DNA of 64,000 nucleotides from Bradyrhizobium sp. Tv2a-2 (GTDB taxonomy: Bacteria; Pseudomonadota; Alphaproteobacteria; Rhizobiales; Xanthobacteraceae). Every line of letters starts with the position of its first letter. Position 1 is the first letter of the stretch. The notes below the pieces were generated by a model. It was not told where the DNA came from. It ran no database searches and saw only the letters and a program-made list of their open reading frames with translations. The DNA is taken from assembly GCF_000472425.1 (NCBI RefSeq), contig NZ_AXAI01000019.1, positions 62,001 to 126,000 of the forward strand. The letters are read 5' to 3'. A program made the position numbers and the translations under genes. Shown here piece after piece: positions 44,320 to 53,394 of this stretch.

Positions 44320-45257
44320 CAGGCTTCGTTCCCGCGTTTGGAGACATCACGCAGGATGAAGAAAGCGGCGACCGCAAGGATCGGCGCCATGAACAGCGAG
44401 ACGCTGGCGCCGAGCGGAATGTCGCTGCCCTCGATGCCGATCTTGAAGGCCCAGGTCGCGAACAGATGCGTGCGATCCAGCGGGCCGCCGGCGGTCAGGA
44501 TGCGCGTGATGTCGAAATTGGCGAAGGTCACGATCAGCGAGAACAGCGTGGTGATGGCGATGATGTTGCGCATCATCGGCAGCGTCACGTACCAGATGCG
44601 CTGCCACCAGTTGGCGCCGTCGATGGCTGCGGCCTCGTAGAGCTGGTCGGGGACCGATTTCAGCGCAGCGAGATACATGATCATGAAGAACGGCGCGCCG
44701 AACCAGACATTGACCAGAATGACGGAGAAGCGGGCCCAGCCGGCCTCACCCAGCCATGAGATTGGTCCGATGCCGAAAGCGCCGAGCGTATAGTTGAAGG
44801 CGCTGTAGGACGGATCGAACAGCCACAGCCAGGCCAGCGTGCTCATGGCCGGCGGGATCACCCAGGGCACCAGCAGCATGCCGCGCCATTTGCGCTGTTT
44901 CCTGGAGGGGATGTTGTGGGCGAAATGCGCGACAATGAAGCCGATCAGCGCTTTGAAGATCACCGCCGTGATGGCGAAGATGCAGGACTGCTCCACCACC
45001 ATCCAGAAGGTGTCGCGCTTGAACAGGAACTGGAAATTGCCGAAGCCGACGAACTTGGTCATCGCCTTGTTCAGCGTCGCCAGATGGATGGCGTAGAAGG
45101 CCGGATATATCACGAGGATCGCGATGAGCAGGATCAGCGGCAGCGTCATCAGGAACGCAGCCGTCGACTTCCGCTTGAGCGCATTGCGCAGGGTGATGCG
45201 CTTGCCCGCACGCCGAACGCCCTGAACGCGGTTCTGTTGAAATGCGACATCGACCAT
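44319..45257 (-). CDS. sugar ABC transporter permease (MalF type)
   Basis: A 312-residue permease with six hydrophobic helices. The EAA motif reads LYEAAAIDGANWWQRIWYVTL near residue 215. A long basic N terminus (RVRRAGKRITLRNALKR-like) precedes the first helix. It lies 122 bp after the solute-binding gene and overlaps the MalG-type gene. Confidence 0.93.
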   Translation of the reverse strand: MVDVAFQQNRVQGVRRAGKRITLRNALKRKSTAAFLMTLPLILLIAILVIYPAFYAIHLATLNKAMTKFVGFGNFQFLFKRDTFWMVVEQSCIFAITAVIFKALIGFIVAHFAHNIPSRKQRKWRGMLLVPWVIPPAMSTLAWLWLFDPSYSAFNYTLGAFGIGPISWLGEAGWARFSVILVNVWFGAPFFMIMYLAALKSVPDQLYEAAAIDGANWWQRIWYVTLPMMRNIIAITTLFSLIVTFANFDITRILTAGGPLDRTHLFATWAFKIGIEGSDIPLGASVSLFMAPILAVAAFFILRDVSKRGNEA

Positions 45258-45379
45258 GATGCATCTTCCCCTGCAGGATCATTCACCGCGGAGCCGACGT
45301 TCCGAACGATCGGCTCGAGAGGAAGGCTTGCGCCGGGCCGACCACGTTTGGCGGGCGGCCGCGGCGAAAGCCGTTGGCT

Positions 45380-46720
45380 TTAGCTTCGCATGAAGCCTTC
45401 GCACTCGCCCTCGGCCCAGGCGAGGGTCTTCTCCATGGCTTCGCCCTGGGCAAAGCGCAGGCACATCTTGGTCAGCGTGGCCTGGGCATAGATCTGCTGC
45501 GCGATCTTGGGTGGTGCGGGTGAAGCCGCGATCGACAGCGTCTGGTGCTTATAGGGGTTGGGATAATGGAAGAGCGTGCCTTTCGGCGGCTCTGCCTCGG
45601 CCCAGGCCTTCAAGGTGGTCAGCTTCTCGAAGGCGGGCAGATCATAGCCGCCGCTGGCATTGACCAGCCGCTCGATCGAGTCTGGCTGCGATAGATGCGT
45701 GAGCAGGCTCTTTGCCGCTTCCTTGTTCTTGGAGAAGCTCCACAGGGTCAGGAAGTAGGGCAGGAACGGCGCAAAGCGGCCCTTGGGTCCCGACGGGAAG
45801 CCGTGGGTCCAGCACTGCGCCGCAATCTCCGGCGCGTCGCGCTTGGCGACGGCCCAGGCGCTCGGCGGGTTCATGATCATGGCGCCCTTGCCGGCGATCA
45901 GCCACTTGTTGTTCGAGGCGTCGTCCCAGGCCGCGACATCAGGCGGCAGAAGCGGGATCAGCTTCTTGTAGAATTCGAGCGCCTGCCGGACATTGTCGGT
46001 CTTCACGGTCAGGTCGCCCTTGGCATTGACGAGTTCGGCACCGAAGGACTGGAAGATGGCGCCGGCGGTATCGACGGAGTCGGAGGTTTCACCGAGCCCG
46101 ATACCGAAGGGATAGCCGCCCTTCTGGCAGGCTTCCGCCGCTTTTAGGAAGGTTTCCATGGTCCAGTTGTCGGCCTTGGGCGGGCTGCCTGCCGGATACA
46201 TCTCCTGTACATCGATGTTTGCATATTTCTTCATCAGGTCGATGCGGGAGCAGGGGCCCTTGATCTGGCTGCCGAGGCAGGTCGGAACACCGAGCCACTT
46301 GCCGTCGAGCTGGCCGAGATATTGGACCGTGCCATTGACGGCCCCGTTCTGTTTGATCAGCGGTTCCATCACATCATTGACGGGCTCGACCAGTTCGGAA
46401 TTGGCATGCGGCCACCAGGTCGGCATTGACAGGATGTCATGGCCGGACTTGGCCTGGGCCTCGGCTGCGATGGTCACCAGGTTCTTGTTGCCCTGGCTCG
46501 TGATGTAGTCGATGGAAACCTCGACCTTCTCTTTGGCTGCCCATTCATTGACGAGGTCGGTTGAAGTCTTGTTGGCGCCTGGAACCCAGTGGTCCCAGAA
46601 GCCGATAGAGACCTTGCCGGCCGCGTGCGCGGAGCGCACGTAAGGCGCGCTGACGAGTGCGGCGGAAGCAATGGCGCTGCTGGCGACGAATTGGCGGCGA
46701 CTGATCCTCTTCCCAGACAT
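45380..46720 (-). CDS. sugar ABC transporter solute-binding protein (family 1), Tat-exported
   Basis: A 446-residue periplasmic binding protein. The twin-arginine signal is SRRQFVASSA within the first 20 residues, ending RSAHA near residue 33. The mature part shows family 1 features: IGFWDHWVPGAN, SQGNKNLVTIAAEAQ, and SWWPH-like WWPHANSELVEP. Tat export suggests folding before transport. First gene of the operon: GGAGG stands upstream of the ATG. The ligand is probably a sugar or polyol, but its identity cannot be read from sequence. Confidence 0.93.
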   Translation of the reverse strand: MSGKRISRRQFVASSAIASAALVSAPYVRSAHAAGKVSIGFWDHWVPGANKTSTDLVNEWAAKEKVEVSIDYITSQGNKNLVTIAAEAQAKSGHDILSMPTWWPHANSELVEPVNDVMEPLIKQNGAVNGTVQYLGQLDGKWLGVPTCLGSQIKGPCSRIDLMKKYANIDVQEMYPAGSPPKADNWTMETFLKAAEACQKGGYPFGIGLGETSDSVDTAGAIFQSFGAELVNAKGDLTVKTDNVRQALEFYKKLIPLLPPDVAAWDDASNNKWLIAGKGAMIMNPPSAWAVAKRDAPEIAAQCWTHGFPSGPKGRFAPFLPYFLTLWSFSKNKEAAKSLLTHLSQPDSIERLVNASGGYDLPAFEKLTTLKAWAEAEPPKGTLFHYPNPYKHQTLSIAASPAPPKIAQQIYAQATLTKMCLRFAQGEAMEKTLAWAEGECEGFMRS

Positions 46721-47154
46721 AGCGTTCCTCCCTCGGGTGAGCCAATCGGATCCGAATGCGAAATCGCGTTTTTATTTTTGCTTCGCGGCCCGAATAGGCT
46801 TCGCGGAGATTTCATTACTGGCGATCAGAGCAGAATTGACGGCATCTGTCGAGAAATGAGGTGGTGAGCAAGCCTAGAACTAACGTTGCGTACGATAAGG
46901 CTCGCGTCGAATCCTAACGGGGACACTGATGGTGTATCGCTCTTACATATTGCGCCGCATATAACAGCCGTCAGGCGCCGTCCTTCAAGCAAGCCTCTTG
47001 TGTCGAACAAGTAGCTTGTCGATCGGTACGCAATCACCTTGAGCAGTGGACTTAGGCGATGCGGAAACGCTAGAATCGAAGCGCCGGCCAAGGATTCCGA
47101 CCGCGCATCACCCAGAACGAACTCACATCCGGATCGATTTAAGGAGCCAAACCA
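46721..47154. other. intergenic region between divergent units
   Basis: 434 bp with no credible gene. It should contain promoters for the sugar ABC operon (leftward) and for the LTXXQ gene (rightward). A near-direct repeat, GCTTCGCGG, occurs at about 46780 and 46799, close to the sugar operon start, and could be part of an operator. Confidence 0.35.
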
Positions 47155-47988
47155 ATGACCAGTCCGACGTCAAAGCTGCGTGCGCGCTTGAGGCTGTGCA
47201 TCGCACTTGGGGTCGCCGCCGTCGTCCTTGTCAACGCCCCGCGACTGGTTGACGCACAGGGCCTGGTCAAGGGCGTTCAGGACGGGGCGCGCGAGGGCAA
47301 CAAGGCCGCGGGTCCGGTCGGCGGCGTGCTGGGCGGAGCGATCGGCGGCGTGGTCGGGGTGGTTACCGGGGTGACCGGCGTCTTCACCGGCAACACCGGA
47401 AACAATAACAACCAGCAGGCGGCTGCGCCCAGCGACAAGGATAAAGCTAGCGACAAGGCCAGCGAAAAAGAGAAGCAGGGCAACGCCAAATCGCCCAAGG
47501 CCACCAAGACAGCCAAGGCGCCCGCCGCACCGCCGGGCATACCAGTGGCCGCGGCTCCCGCCGCGCCGGCGACGCCAACGGCGGCGGACGGCAAGCCAGT
47601 CGCGGTGATGACCCAGGACGGCGCGCCGCAATTGACCGCCGAGCAGATCGTCTCCAACAGCGACTCCTATGTCGACCGAATCAAGAAGGAGCTCAACCTG
47701 ACGCCCGACCAGGAGAAGAACTGGGGCTCGTTCGCCAGCGCCATGCACTATCTCGGTCACAACGGCGCCGAGCGGCTCAACCTGCGCATCGCCCGCGCCC
47801 AGCGCGACCCGCCGGACGACGTCATCGAGCAGATGCGCAATGAGGCGCAGTTCCTGGTCGATCGGGCCGCCGACCAGCGCAATGTCGCCGACGCCGCCGA
47901 GCCGCTTTATGCAAGCCTCGACGACAAGCAGAAGCAGCTCTTCATCGACGAAATGGTCCGCCTGAGCCACGAGCGCGGGCTGGATTGA
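47155..47988 (+). CDS. LTXXQ (Spy/CpxP-related) periplasmic protein with glycine zipper
   Basis: A 277-residue secreted protein. A signal peptide ends near residue 34 (VDAQ). A glycine-zipper stretch (GPVGGVLGGAIGGVVGVV) at about 52-70 could insert into or span a membrane. A charged Lys/Ala linker follows (about 90-145). The C-terminal domain carries the LTXXQ signature LNLTPDQEKNW near residue 180 with a long helix. Spy-like proteins act as chaperones or envelope-stress sensors; that role is inferred. AAGGAG is upstream. Confidence 0.85.
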   Translation: MTSPTSKLRARLRLCIALGVAAVVLVNAPRLVDAQGLVKGVQDGAREGNKAAGPVGGVLGGAIGGVVGVVTGVTGVFTGNTGNNNNQQAAAPSDKDKASDKASEKEKQGNAKSPKATKTAKAPAAPPGIPVAAAPAAPATPTAADGKPVAVMTQDGAPQLTAEQIVSNSDSYVDRIKKELNLTPDQEKNWGSFASAMHYLGHNGAERLNLRIARAQRDPPDDVIEQMRNEAQFLVDRAADQRNVADAAEPLYASLDDKQKQLFIDEMVRLSHERGLD

Positions 47989-48189
47989 ACCCGTCGGAAC
48001 AGGGAGCGCGCCGCAGCGAATAGCCGGGCGCGCGTGCCCTGGGGTAGGTTAAAGGCCCGGCACCCGGCTATCCTGCCGCAGCGGCGCGGCGTTCACAATT
48101 CCTCACGCAATGGTGAAAAAATGCGGACCGATTCAGGCCCGACTGATGGCTGGCGCGTGACCTTGTCACGATTGGGTGGATGCGCTGTG

Positions 48190-48224
48190 GATAAATAAAT
48201 TCGGCCAACGCAAGGCTGGCCGAA
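48190..48224 (-). terminator. Rho-independent terminator for the oxygenase operon
   Basis: TTCGGCCA (48200-48207) and TGGCCGAA (48217-48224) form an eight-base stem; on the minus strand it is followed by TTTATTTAT. It lies 41 bp after the VOC gene and ends the minus-strand operon. Confidence 0.75.
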
Positions 48225-48264
48225 GGATATCGCGAAGCTGTCTTTTGCAGGCCTTGGAGAACAC

Positions 48265-48666
48265 TCAAGACTTCGGGAAGTTCAGCTCCACGCCGACGCC
48301 ATCGGGATCATAGAGGAAGAACTGAGTGTCGCCGGTCCGCGGCACGATGCTCTCCCGGAATTTGACACCTTTCGACTGCAATCGCTGCCGCACGCTCTCC
48401 ACATCGGTGGCGGCAAAGGCGATGTGGTCGAAGCGGCCGGTGTCCTCGAATGTCTTCTCGGTGCCGCGGACAACGATTCCCTCGCGCGGCTTGCGCGTGC
48501 CCATCAGGTGCACGGTGGCGACGCCGCCCGAATAAAGCCAGTAGCCTGGAAAATCGAGCGGCGGGCGATCGCCGATCTCTAGTCCGAGCACATCGACATA
48601 AAAATCCCGGCTGCGCTCGAGGTTCTGCGGCTCGATGGTGAAGTGCTGGAGTGTACCAAGAGGCAT
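48265..48666 (-). CDS. VOC-superfamily protein (glyoxalase/extradiol dioxygenase fold)
   Basis: A 133-residue single vicinal-oxygen-chelate module. Metal-ligand-like positions are His in LQHFTIEPQNLERSRDFYVD, His in DHIAFAATD, and Glu in GVGVELNFPKS. The size suits a glyoxalase-like or small accessory protein rather than a full extradiol dioxygenase. AAGGAGAAG precedes the ATG at 48666. It lies 11 bp after the flavin oxygenase gene, as the third member of the operon. Confidence 0.82.
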   Translation of the reverse strand: MPLGTLQHFTIEPQNLERSRDFYVDVLGLEIGDRPPLDFPGYWLYSGGVATVHLMGTRKPREGIVVRGTEKTFEDTGRFDHIAFAATDVESVRQRLQSKGVKFRESIVPRTGDTQFFLYDPDGVGVELNFPKS

Positions 48667-48677
48667 TGTTCTTCTCC

Positions 48678-49871
48678 TTAGACAAAGGTGAGGTCGGTCT
48701 CGGCGCCGAGCATCCAGGCACCGACGGTTTCGAAATGACTCATCCGCCCCTGCAGTTGCTGGGTCACCGTATGCATATCGCGGAAGCGCCGCTCCAGCGG
48801 ATGATTGTCGAAGATCGAGGTCGCGCCGGCAGTGTGATAGGCGAAGTCGACCGCCTCGCGCGCCCTGAGGATGGCATTGGTGGCTGCCATGCGCACGATG
48901 ATGCGTTGCGCGACCGTGATCATGGCGCCGGCGCACAGGTCCTGCCAGATCTCGGCCATGGACTGCAGCACATAGGCACGCGCGGCGCGCAGATTGACCT
49001 CGGCTTGGGCGAGGCCCGATTGCACCACGGCATTTTCGCCGATCGGCCGCTTGCCGCCGCGAATCACCTTGCCCTTCGCCATGTCGAGGAAACAGTCGAG
49101 CGCGCCGCGAGCGATGCCACAGGCGACACCGGCGAAGCCGATCTGGTAGCAGGTGTGATTACTCATCCGGTAAAGCGGGCCGCTTTCGCGGCATTCGCGG
49201 TCGAACTCGCGGGTGATGGAATGGTCCGTGCGGACAAAGAAATCGTCGAGCGCGAACTGGTCGCTGGCCGTGCCGCGCAGCCCAACCGTGTTCCAGATGT
49301 CGGTCCATTCGACGTCCTCGGTGCGCACCAGCATGGTGCGCTCCTCCCGCACACCGGTTGGGTCCAACCTCGGCGAGCCATCGTCCTTGAAGATGGGGCA
49401 ATGTGCGCCCAGCCAGGTGGCGTGGCGGCCGCCGGAGGCAAAGGCCCACACGCCGGTGACGCGGTAGCCACCGTCGCACTCGATCGCCTTCGCCCTTGGC
49501 CCTGGTCCCCAGGCCAGCACTGCGCGCGGATCATTGCCGAAGATCGCTTGCGCCACCGGCAGGTCGAGATAGGCCGCCGACATCGCGCAGCCGCCCGCCT
49601 GGCTCAGGCACCAGGCCGTCGAGGCGTCGGCCTGGGCGATGGTCTCCATCACGTGGAAAAAGGTGATGGGATCGGTCTCGATCCCATTGGAGGAGCGCGG
49701 CAACAGCAGACGGAACAGCTCCGCCTCATGCAGCCGGTCGAGCAGGGCCGGCGGCAGCCGCCGGTCCCGCTCGATCTCGTCGGAGGCGGCTGCGACCGCA
49801 TCCCGGACGCCTTCGGCGCGGGCGATCACGCCTCGATCGCCCGCAAGGTCAGTTGTCATTGCAACGGGCAT
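48678..49871 (-). CDS. acyl-CoA dehydrogenase-fold flavin monooxygenase
   Basis: A 397-residue protein of the acyl-CoA dehydrogenase fold, closest in appearance to group D flavin monooxygenases (HsaA/HpaB-like) because it lacks the catalytic Glu context of true dehydrogenases and shows GVWAFASGGRHATWLGAH and the C-terminal HTAGATSIFDNHPLERRFRD. It would need FADH2 from a separate reductase. An MFS gene upstream and a VOC gene downstream suggest uptake and breakdown of an aromatic or similar compound. An ATG four codons in is an alternative start. Confidence 0.8.
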   Translation of the reverse strand: MPVAMTTDLAGDRGVIARAEGVRDAVAAASDEIERDRRLPPALLDRLHEAELFRLLLPRSSNGIETDPITFFHVMETIAQADASTAWCLSQAGGCAMSAAYLDLPVAQAIFGNDPRAVLAWGPGPRAKAIECDGGYRVTGVWAFASGGRHATWLGAHCPIFKDDGSPRLDPTGVREERTMLVRTEDVEWTDIWNTVGLRGTASDQFALDDFFVRTDHSITREFDRECRESGPLYRMSNHTCYQIGFAGVACGIARGALDCFLDMAKGKVIRGGKRPIGENAVVQSGLAQAEVNLRAARAYVLQSMAEIWQDLCAGAMITVAQRIIVRMAATNAILRAREAVDFAYHTAGATSIFDNHPLERRFRDMHTVTQQLQGRMSHFETVGAWMLGAETDLTFV

Positions 49872-49880
49872 TGAAAGAAC

Positions 49881-51284
49881 TCAGGCTTGCCGGACCCGCG
49901 CCGTGGCCAGATCAGCAGCGGCGTTCAATTCCTGATCGATCTGCTCGATCGACTTACCCTTGGTCTCGATCCCCAAGAAGTAATAGACGGCGCCCGCCAT
50001 CAGGAACCAGCAGCCGAGATAGACGAAGGCCAGAGGTATCTGAGGCAGCGGCACGTCGGGCTTCAGGTAATTGTTGGAGCCGACGATCAGCGCGAGCCCG
50101 ACGGGGCCGATGATCTTGCCAATGCCGCCAAAGCCATAGGCCGAGCCCATGCCCGAGGTACGCAGGTGTGACGGCCAGACTTCGGCCGCATAGGGCCCGA
50201 CAATGGCAAAGCCGCCGTCGGCAAAGAAGAATGCCACGGCCAGGATCAGCCAGAATGCCGAGACGCCAAACAAGCTGGCATCGTAATTATACCCGGCCAG
50301 GATGGTCAGGAAGCCGGCGCCGAAGCCGAGCAGCCCACCGGCGTTGCGCCGTCCCATCAGCTCCGAGAAGTAGGAGAACGACACCCGCCCGATGAAGCCG
50401 AACACCGAGAGCAGGATCATCATCTTGGCGGCCTGCTGCGGGCTGACCTTCAACAGCAGCACGAACAGCGACGGAGCCCACAGGGTAATGCCGTAGACCC
50501 CGGTCTGTGCCCCGGCATTGCCGAGCCAGGAAACGATCAGGCTGCGTGGATATTTGAACAAGTCGAGCCAGTTCGCGACGACCACGGGGCCGGCGTCGGC
50601 GGCCGTCGGCATCGGCAGCGAGGCGGGGTCGACCTGCAGCGCCCAGGCGAGCGACTTGCGGGCCTCCTCATAGCGGCCCTGCCGGCACAGCCACCGCGGG
50701 CTTTCCGGAACCCACATGCGGACCAGCAGCACGAGCAGTGCCGGCAGCACGCCGATGGCAAAGAGCAGACGCCATTGGTCGGTCCCGATGAAGGCCCCGA
50801 GCACGGCGCCGATACCGACGCCGAGCGGAATTACGCAGGTAACAAGCCCGCCAATCCATCCGCGCTTGGACGAGGGCATGAACTCCTGCACCAGCGGCAG
50901 GTCGACACAATAAAGCCCGCCGACACCGGTGCCGACGAAGAAGCGCATGACGGCCAGATAGATCCAGCCATTATCCGGCGTGAAATAGAGCAGTCCCGTC
51001 GCAATCGAGAAGTTCAAGACCGTCCCAATAAAGACCACACGCCGGCCGATGCGGTCGGCAAGCCAGCCCCAGGCATAGGCTCCGAGAATGGCGCCGACGC
51101 CGGAACTCATCAAGACCGTCGCGGACTGGCCGAAGGTCAGCTTCCACGGCCCGATCAGGAAGGCCAGCACAAAGCCGATCAGAAAATAGTCGAAGAATTC
51201 AAGTGCATCGCCGACGATCGCGGCGCCCAATATCTTGATCTGGTTGCCGGTCAGACTCGTCCGTCGATCGAGTATCTCGAACAT
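49881..51284 (-). CDS. MFS transporter (sugar/aromatic acid type)
   Basis: A 467-residue inner-membrane transporter with twelve hydrophobic segments. Major-facilitator marks are GDALEFFDYFLIGFV in helix 1, the loop WLADRIGRR between helices 2 and 3, and PESPRWLCRQGR after helix 6. These resemble the metabolite:H+ symporter/sugar-porter branches. The ATG at 51284 is used because AGGGGAAAA lies upstream. First gene of the operon with the flavin oxygenase and VOC genes; the substrate is unknown. Confidence 0.9.
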   Translation of the reverse strand: MFEILDRRTSLTGNQIKILGAAIVGDALEFFDYFLIGFVLAFLIGPWKLTFGQSATVLMSSGVGAILGAYAWGWLADRIGRRVVFIGTVLNFSIATGLLYFTPDNGWIYLAVMRFFVGTGVGGLYCVDLPLVQEFMPSSKRGWIGGLVTCVIPLGVGIGAVLGAFIGTDQWRLLFAIGVLPALLVLLVRMWVPESPRWLCRQGRYEEARKSLAWALQVDPASLPMPTAADAGPVVVANWLDLFKYPRSLIVSWLGNAGAQTGVYGITLWAPSLFVLLLKVSPQQAAKMMILLSVFGFIGRVSFSYFSELMGRRNAGGLLGFGAGFLTILAGYNYDASLFGVSAFWLILAVAFFFADGGFAIVGPYAAEVWPSHLRTSGMGSAYGFGGIGKIIGPVGLALIVGSNNYLKPDVPLPQIPLAFVYLGCWFLMAGAVYYFLGIETKGKSIEQIDQELNAAADLATARVRQA

Positions 51285-51562
51285 GGCGTTTTCCCCTTGG
51301 CGCATGTTCATTTTTTAAAAGGTGAGCGTTGCGCCAGCGCTCCTGTCCCTCCGCGAAAGCTACAGCGCGATCGCGGCAAGCGGCAAGGCCGGTATCAGCG
51401 TGCTTGCTATGCGTGTTGCGGCACGGCATCGCTAGCCGGCGCGACGCCGCCGTTGCCGGGCTTGCTTGTGGCGGACCTTGCTCGCACATGCGGGAGAAGG
51501 GCACGGACCAATTCTTTAGGATTTTGCCCGTAGTCTGTGCACTGTCGTAACCGGATCAGGCC

Positions 51563-51802
51563 ATGGAAAGACGCAGGCATCCCCGCACCGATGTGAACGA
51601 GCCCGCCTATGTCTCATCAGGCGGCTCGGTGATGGGCTGCACCGTGTGCAACATTTCCGCCGAGGGAGCGGCGATCGACGTCGCCAACGCTGCCTTCGTT
51701 CCGTCACGCTTTCGGCTGGTGATGGCTGCCGACCGCTCGGTGCGCGATTGCGAAGTGGTCTGGATCCAGGACAACCGGATCGGCATCAGCTTCCTGACTT
51801 AA
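51563..51802 (+). CDS. single PilZ-domain protein
   Basis: A 79-residue cytoplasmic PilZ domain. The c-di-GMP-binding motifs are RRRHPRTD at residues 3-10 and NISAEGAAID near residue 31, giving RxxxR and D/NxSxxG as in active domains. A small stand-alone PilZ protein probably works by binding a partner in a c-di-GMP-dependent way. It has its own transcript. Confidence 0.9.
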   Translation: MERRRHPRTDVNEPAYVSSGGSVMGCTVCNISAEGAAIDVANAAFVPSRFRLVMAADRSVRDCEVVWIQDNRIGISFLT

Positions 51803-51914
51803 AGTGTTAGCACGACAATCGTCCAACCGGCATCCAGGCTGTCAACAAAACCAAGCGGCAGCTCCGCCAAGCGTGTAACATCCGGCAGGCTAGAACGTCC
51901 GCATGTGAGTTCGC

Positions 51915-52646
51915 ATGACCCCGGAACCCGCTTCGTTGTGCCTTGGCTGCTGGCAGAACCTGCACCTGCCTATTCCGTTACGCGGGCCGCTGTCCGCGCC
52001 CTTTCGTGTCTTTGGCATCAAGCCGAGCCGGATGAACCCCAACACCTGCACGATCTGCGAGATGGCTTTCTCGAAGATCATGAAGGCACGGGCGGTTACG
52101 ATCGAGGCAACCGTCATGTTCGCGGATCTGCGGGGGTATACCGAGCTGACACAGAGTCTCGAACAGGAAGCCCTGACGTCGTTGCTGGACACGTTTTACG
52201 ACGACTGCGCTGCGGCGATCTGGCGGTACGATGGCTTGCTGAACAAGACGATAGGAGATGCGGTCTTCGCGATCTTCAATTTTCCGGTCCGACGGCAAGA
52301 TCATGCTGCCGAAGCGCTTAGGGCAGCACGTGAGATTCAGAAGCGCTTCGCTGCGCAGCACGATCAGTTAGCTCAGACGATTGGCACAAGCGCGGCTGAT
52401 CTGGGCATTGGCATCGGAATCGACAGCGGCGAGACCAATTTTGGGGAATTCGGTCAGACCCATCGCGACCTCACTGCAATCGGGACCGTTGTCAACCGCG
52501 CCGCCCGCGCCCAGACCGTGGCAAAGCCGGGCGAGATACTGGTGACCTCGGCGGTACGCGAGCGTACTGCCGATATGATCCGTGGCGACGGACGCGATTA
52601 CGCCTTAAAGGGATTCGGGATGCCGGTGACACTGTTCTCAGGCTAG
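51915..52646 (+). CDS. class III adenylate/guanylate cyclase with N-terminal CxxC pairs
   Basis: A 243-residue soluble cyclase. Catalytic set appears complete: metal Asp71 in MFADLRGY, Lys and Asp in LNKTIGDAVFAIF, Thr in DLTAIG, and Asn/Arg in VNRAAR. The Thr in place of Asp suits class IIIb. N-terminally C9-x2-C12 and C45-x2-C48 form two CxxC pairs, likely a zinc or redox site. No membrane segment is present, so this is a free cytoplasmic enzyme. It is convergent with the DsbA gene, 14 bp away. Confidence 0.88.
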   Translation: MTPEPASLCLGCWQNLHLPIPLRGPLSAPFRVFGIKPSRMNPNTCTICEMAFSKIMKARAVTIEATVMFADLRGYTELTQSLEQEALTSLLDTFYDDCAAAIWRYDGLLNKTIGDAVFAIFNFPVRRQDHAAEALRAAREIQKRFAAQHDQLAQTIGTSAADLGIGIGIDSGETNFGEFGQTHRDLTAIGTVVNRAARAQTVAKPGEILVTSAVRERTADMIRGDGRDYALKGFGMPVTLFSG

Positions 52647-52660
52647 GGCCATCGAACGCC

Positions 52661-53299
52661 TCAGCGCTTCAGCAATCTGGTCAGCCGCTTGTCCAATTCC
52701 TCGAACGACATCGACCCCTTGGATATTTCGCCATTGATGAAGAAGGTCGGCGTCGCATCGACCTTGAGCTGGTCGAAGGCGAATTTTTGGTCGGCCGCGA
52801 TCTTGTCGAGCTGTTCTTGGTTTTTCTCGCAGGTGTCGACGTCCTGCTCGCTCATGCCGAAATGGGCGCCGACATCCTTCAAGGTCTCAACCGTATGCTC
52901 GATCACGGCGTCCTGCTGCTTGAACAGCATGGTGATGGCATCGAAATAGCGCGGCGCGTCGTTGGCGGCGATGCATCGCGCCAGCATCGATGCCGCCACG
53001 GCCTTCAGCTCAAGCGGAAACTCCCGGGAGATGAAGCGCACCTTGCCCGTGTCGATGTATTTCGACCGCAACATCGGGAACACGTTCTCTTCGAAGGCAG
53101 CACAGTGCGGGCAGGTCAGTGACGAATATTCGATGATGGTGATCGGGGCATGGTCCTTGCCGAGCGCCATATCGGGCAGGGCAGGGGCCTTCGCCAGCAG
53201 CGTCATGGTCTGCGCCTTGTCGGCGCGGGCTGGCGGTGACGTGAAGGCTGCACCGAGCACAAGCAGGCTGAGCGCGGCAAGACGAACAGATTTAAGCAA
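52661..53299 (-). CDS. DsbA-family thiol:disulfide interchange protein
   Basis: A 212-residue periplasmic thioredoxin-fold oxidoreductase. The signal peptide ends near ARA (residue 26). The active site is C63-P-H-C66 (YSSLTCPHCAAF) and the cis-Pro loop VDATPTFFINGE lies near residue 185. CPHC matches oxidising DsbA proteins. Additional cysteines at RCIAAND and DTCEKN may form a structural disulfide. It is probably monocistronic. Confidence 0.93.
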   Translation of the reverse strand: MLKSVRLAALSLLVLGAAFTSPPARADKAQTMTLLAKAPALPDMALGKDHAPITIIEYSSLTCPHCAAFEENVFPMLRSKYIDTGKVRFISREFPLELKAVAASMLARCIAANDAPRYFDAITMLFKQQDAVIEHTVETLKDVGAHFGMSEQDVDTCEKNQEQLDKIAADQKFAFDQLKVDATPTFFINGEISKGSMSFEELDKRLTRLLKR

Positions 53300-53394
53300 G
53301 GGCTCGCTCCGAACACCGGGCCTTTCGGCACCGTTAAACGCTGGCTATTTCGCTAGCGCAAAACAGGCGATGCGGCAATCGGAGGCGCGGTTTG

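Noticed and set aside
48651..49874. 407-codon plus-strand open frame
   Set aside because: Mirror of the flavin oxygenase gene, which has recognisable fold motifs on the minus strand.
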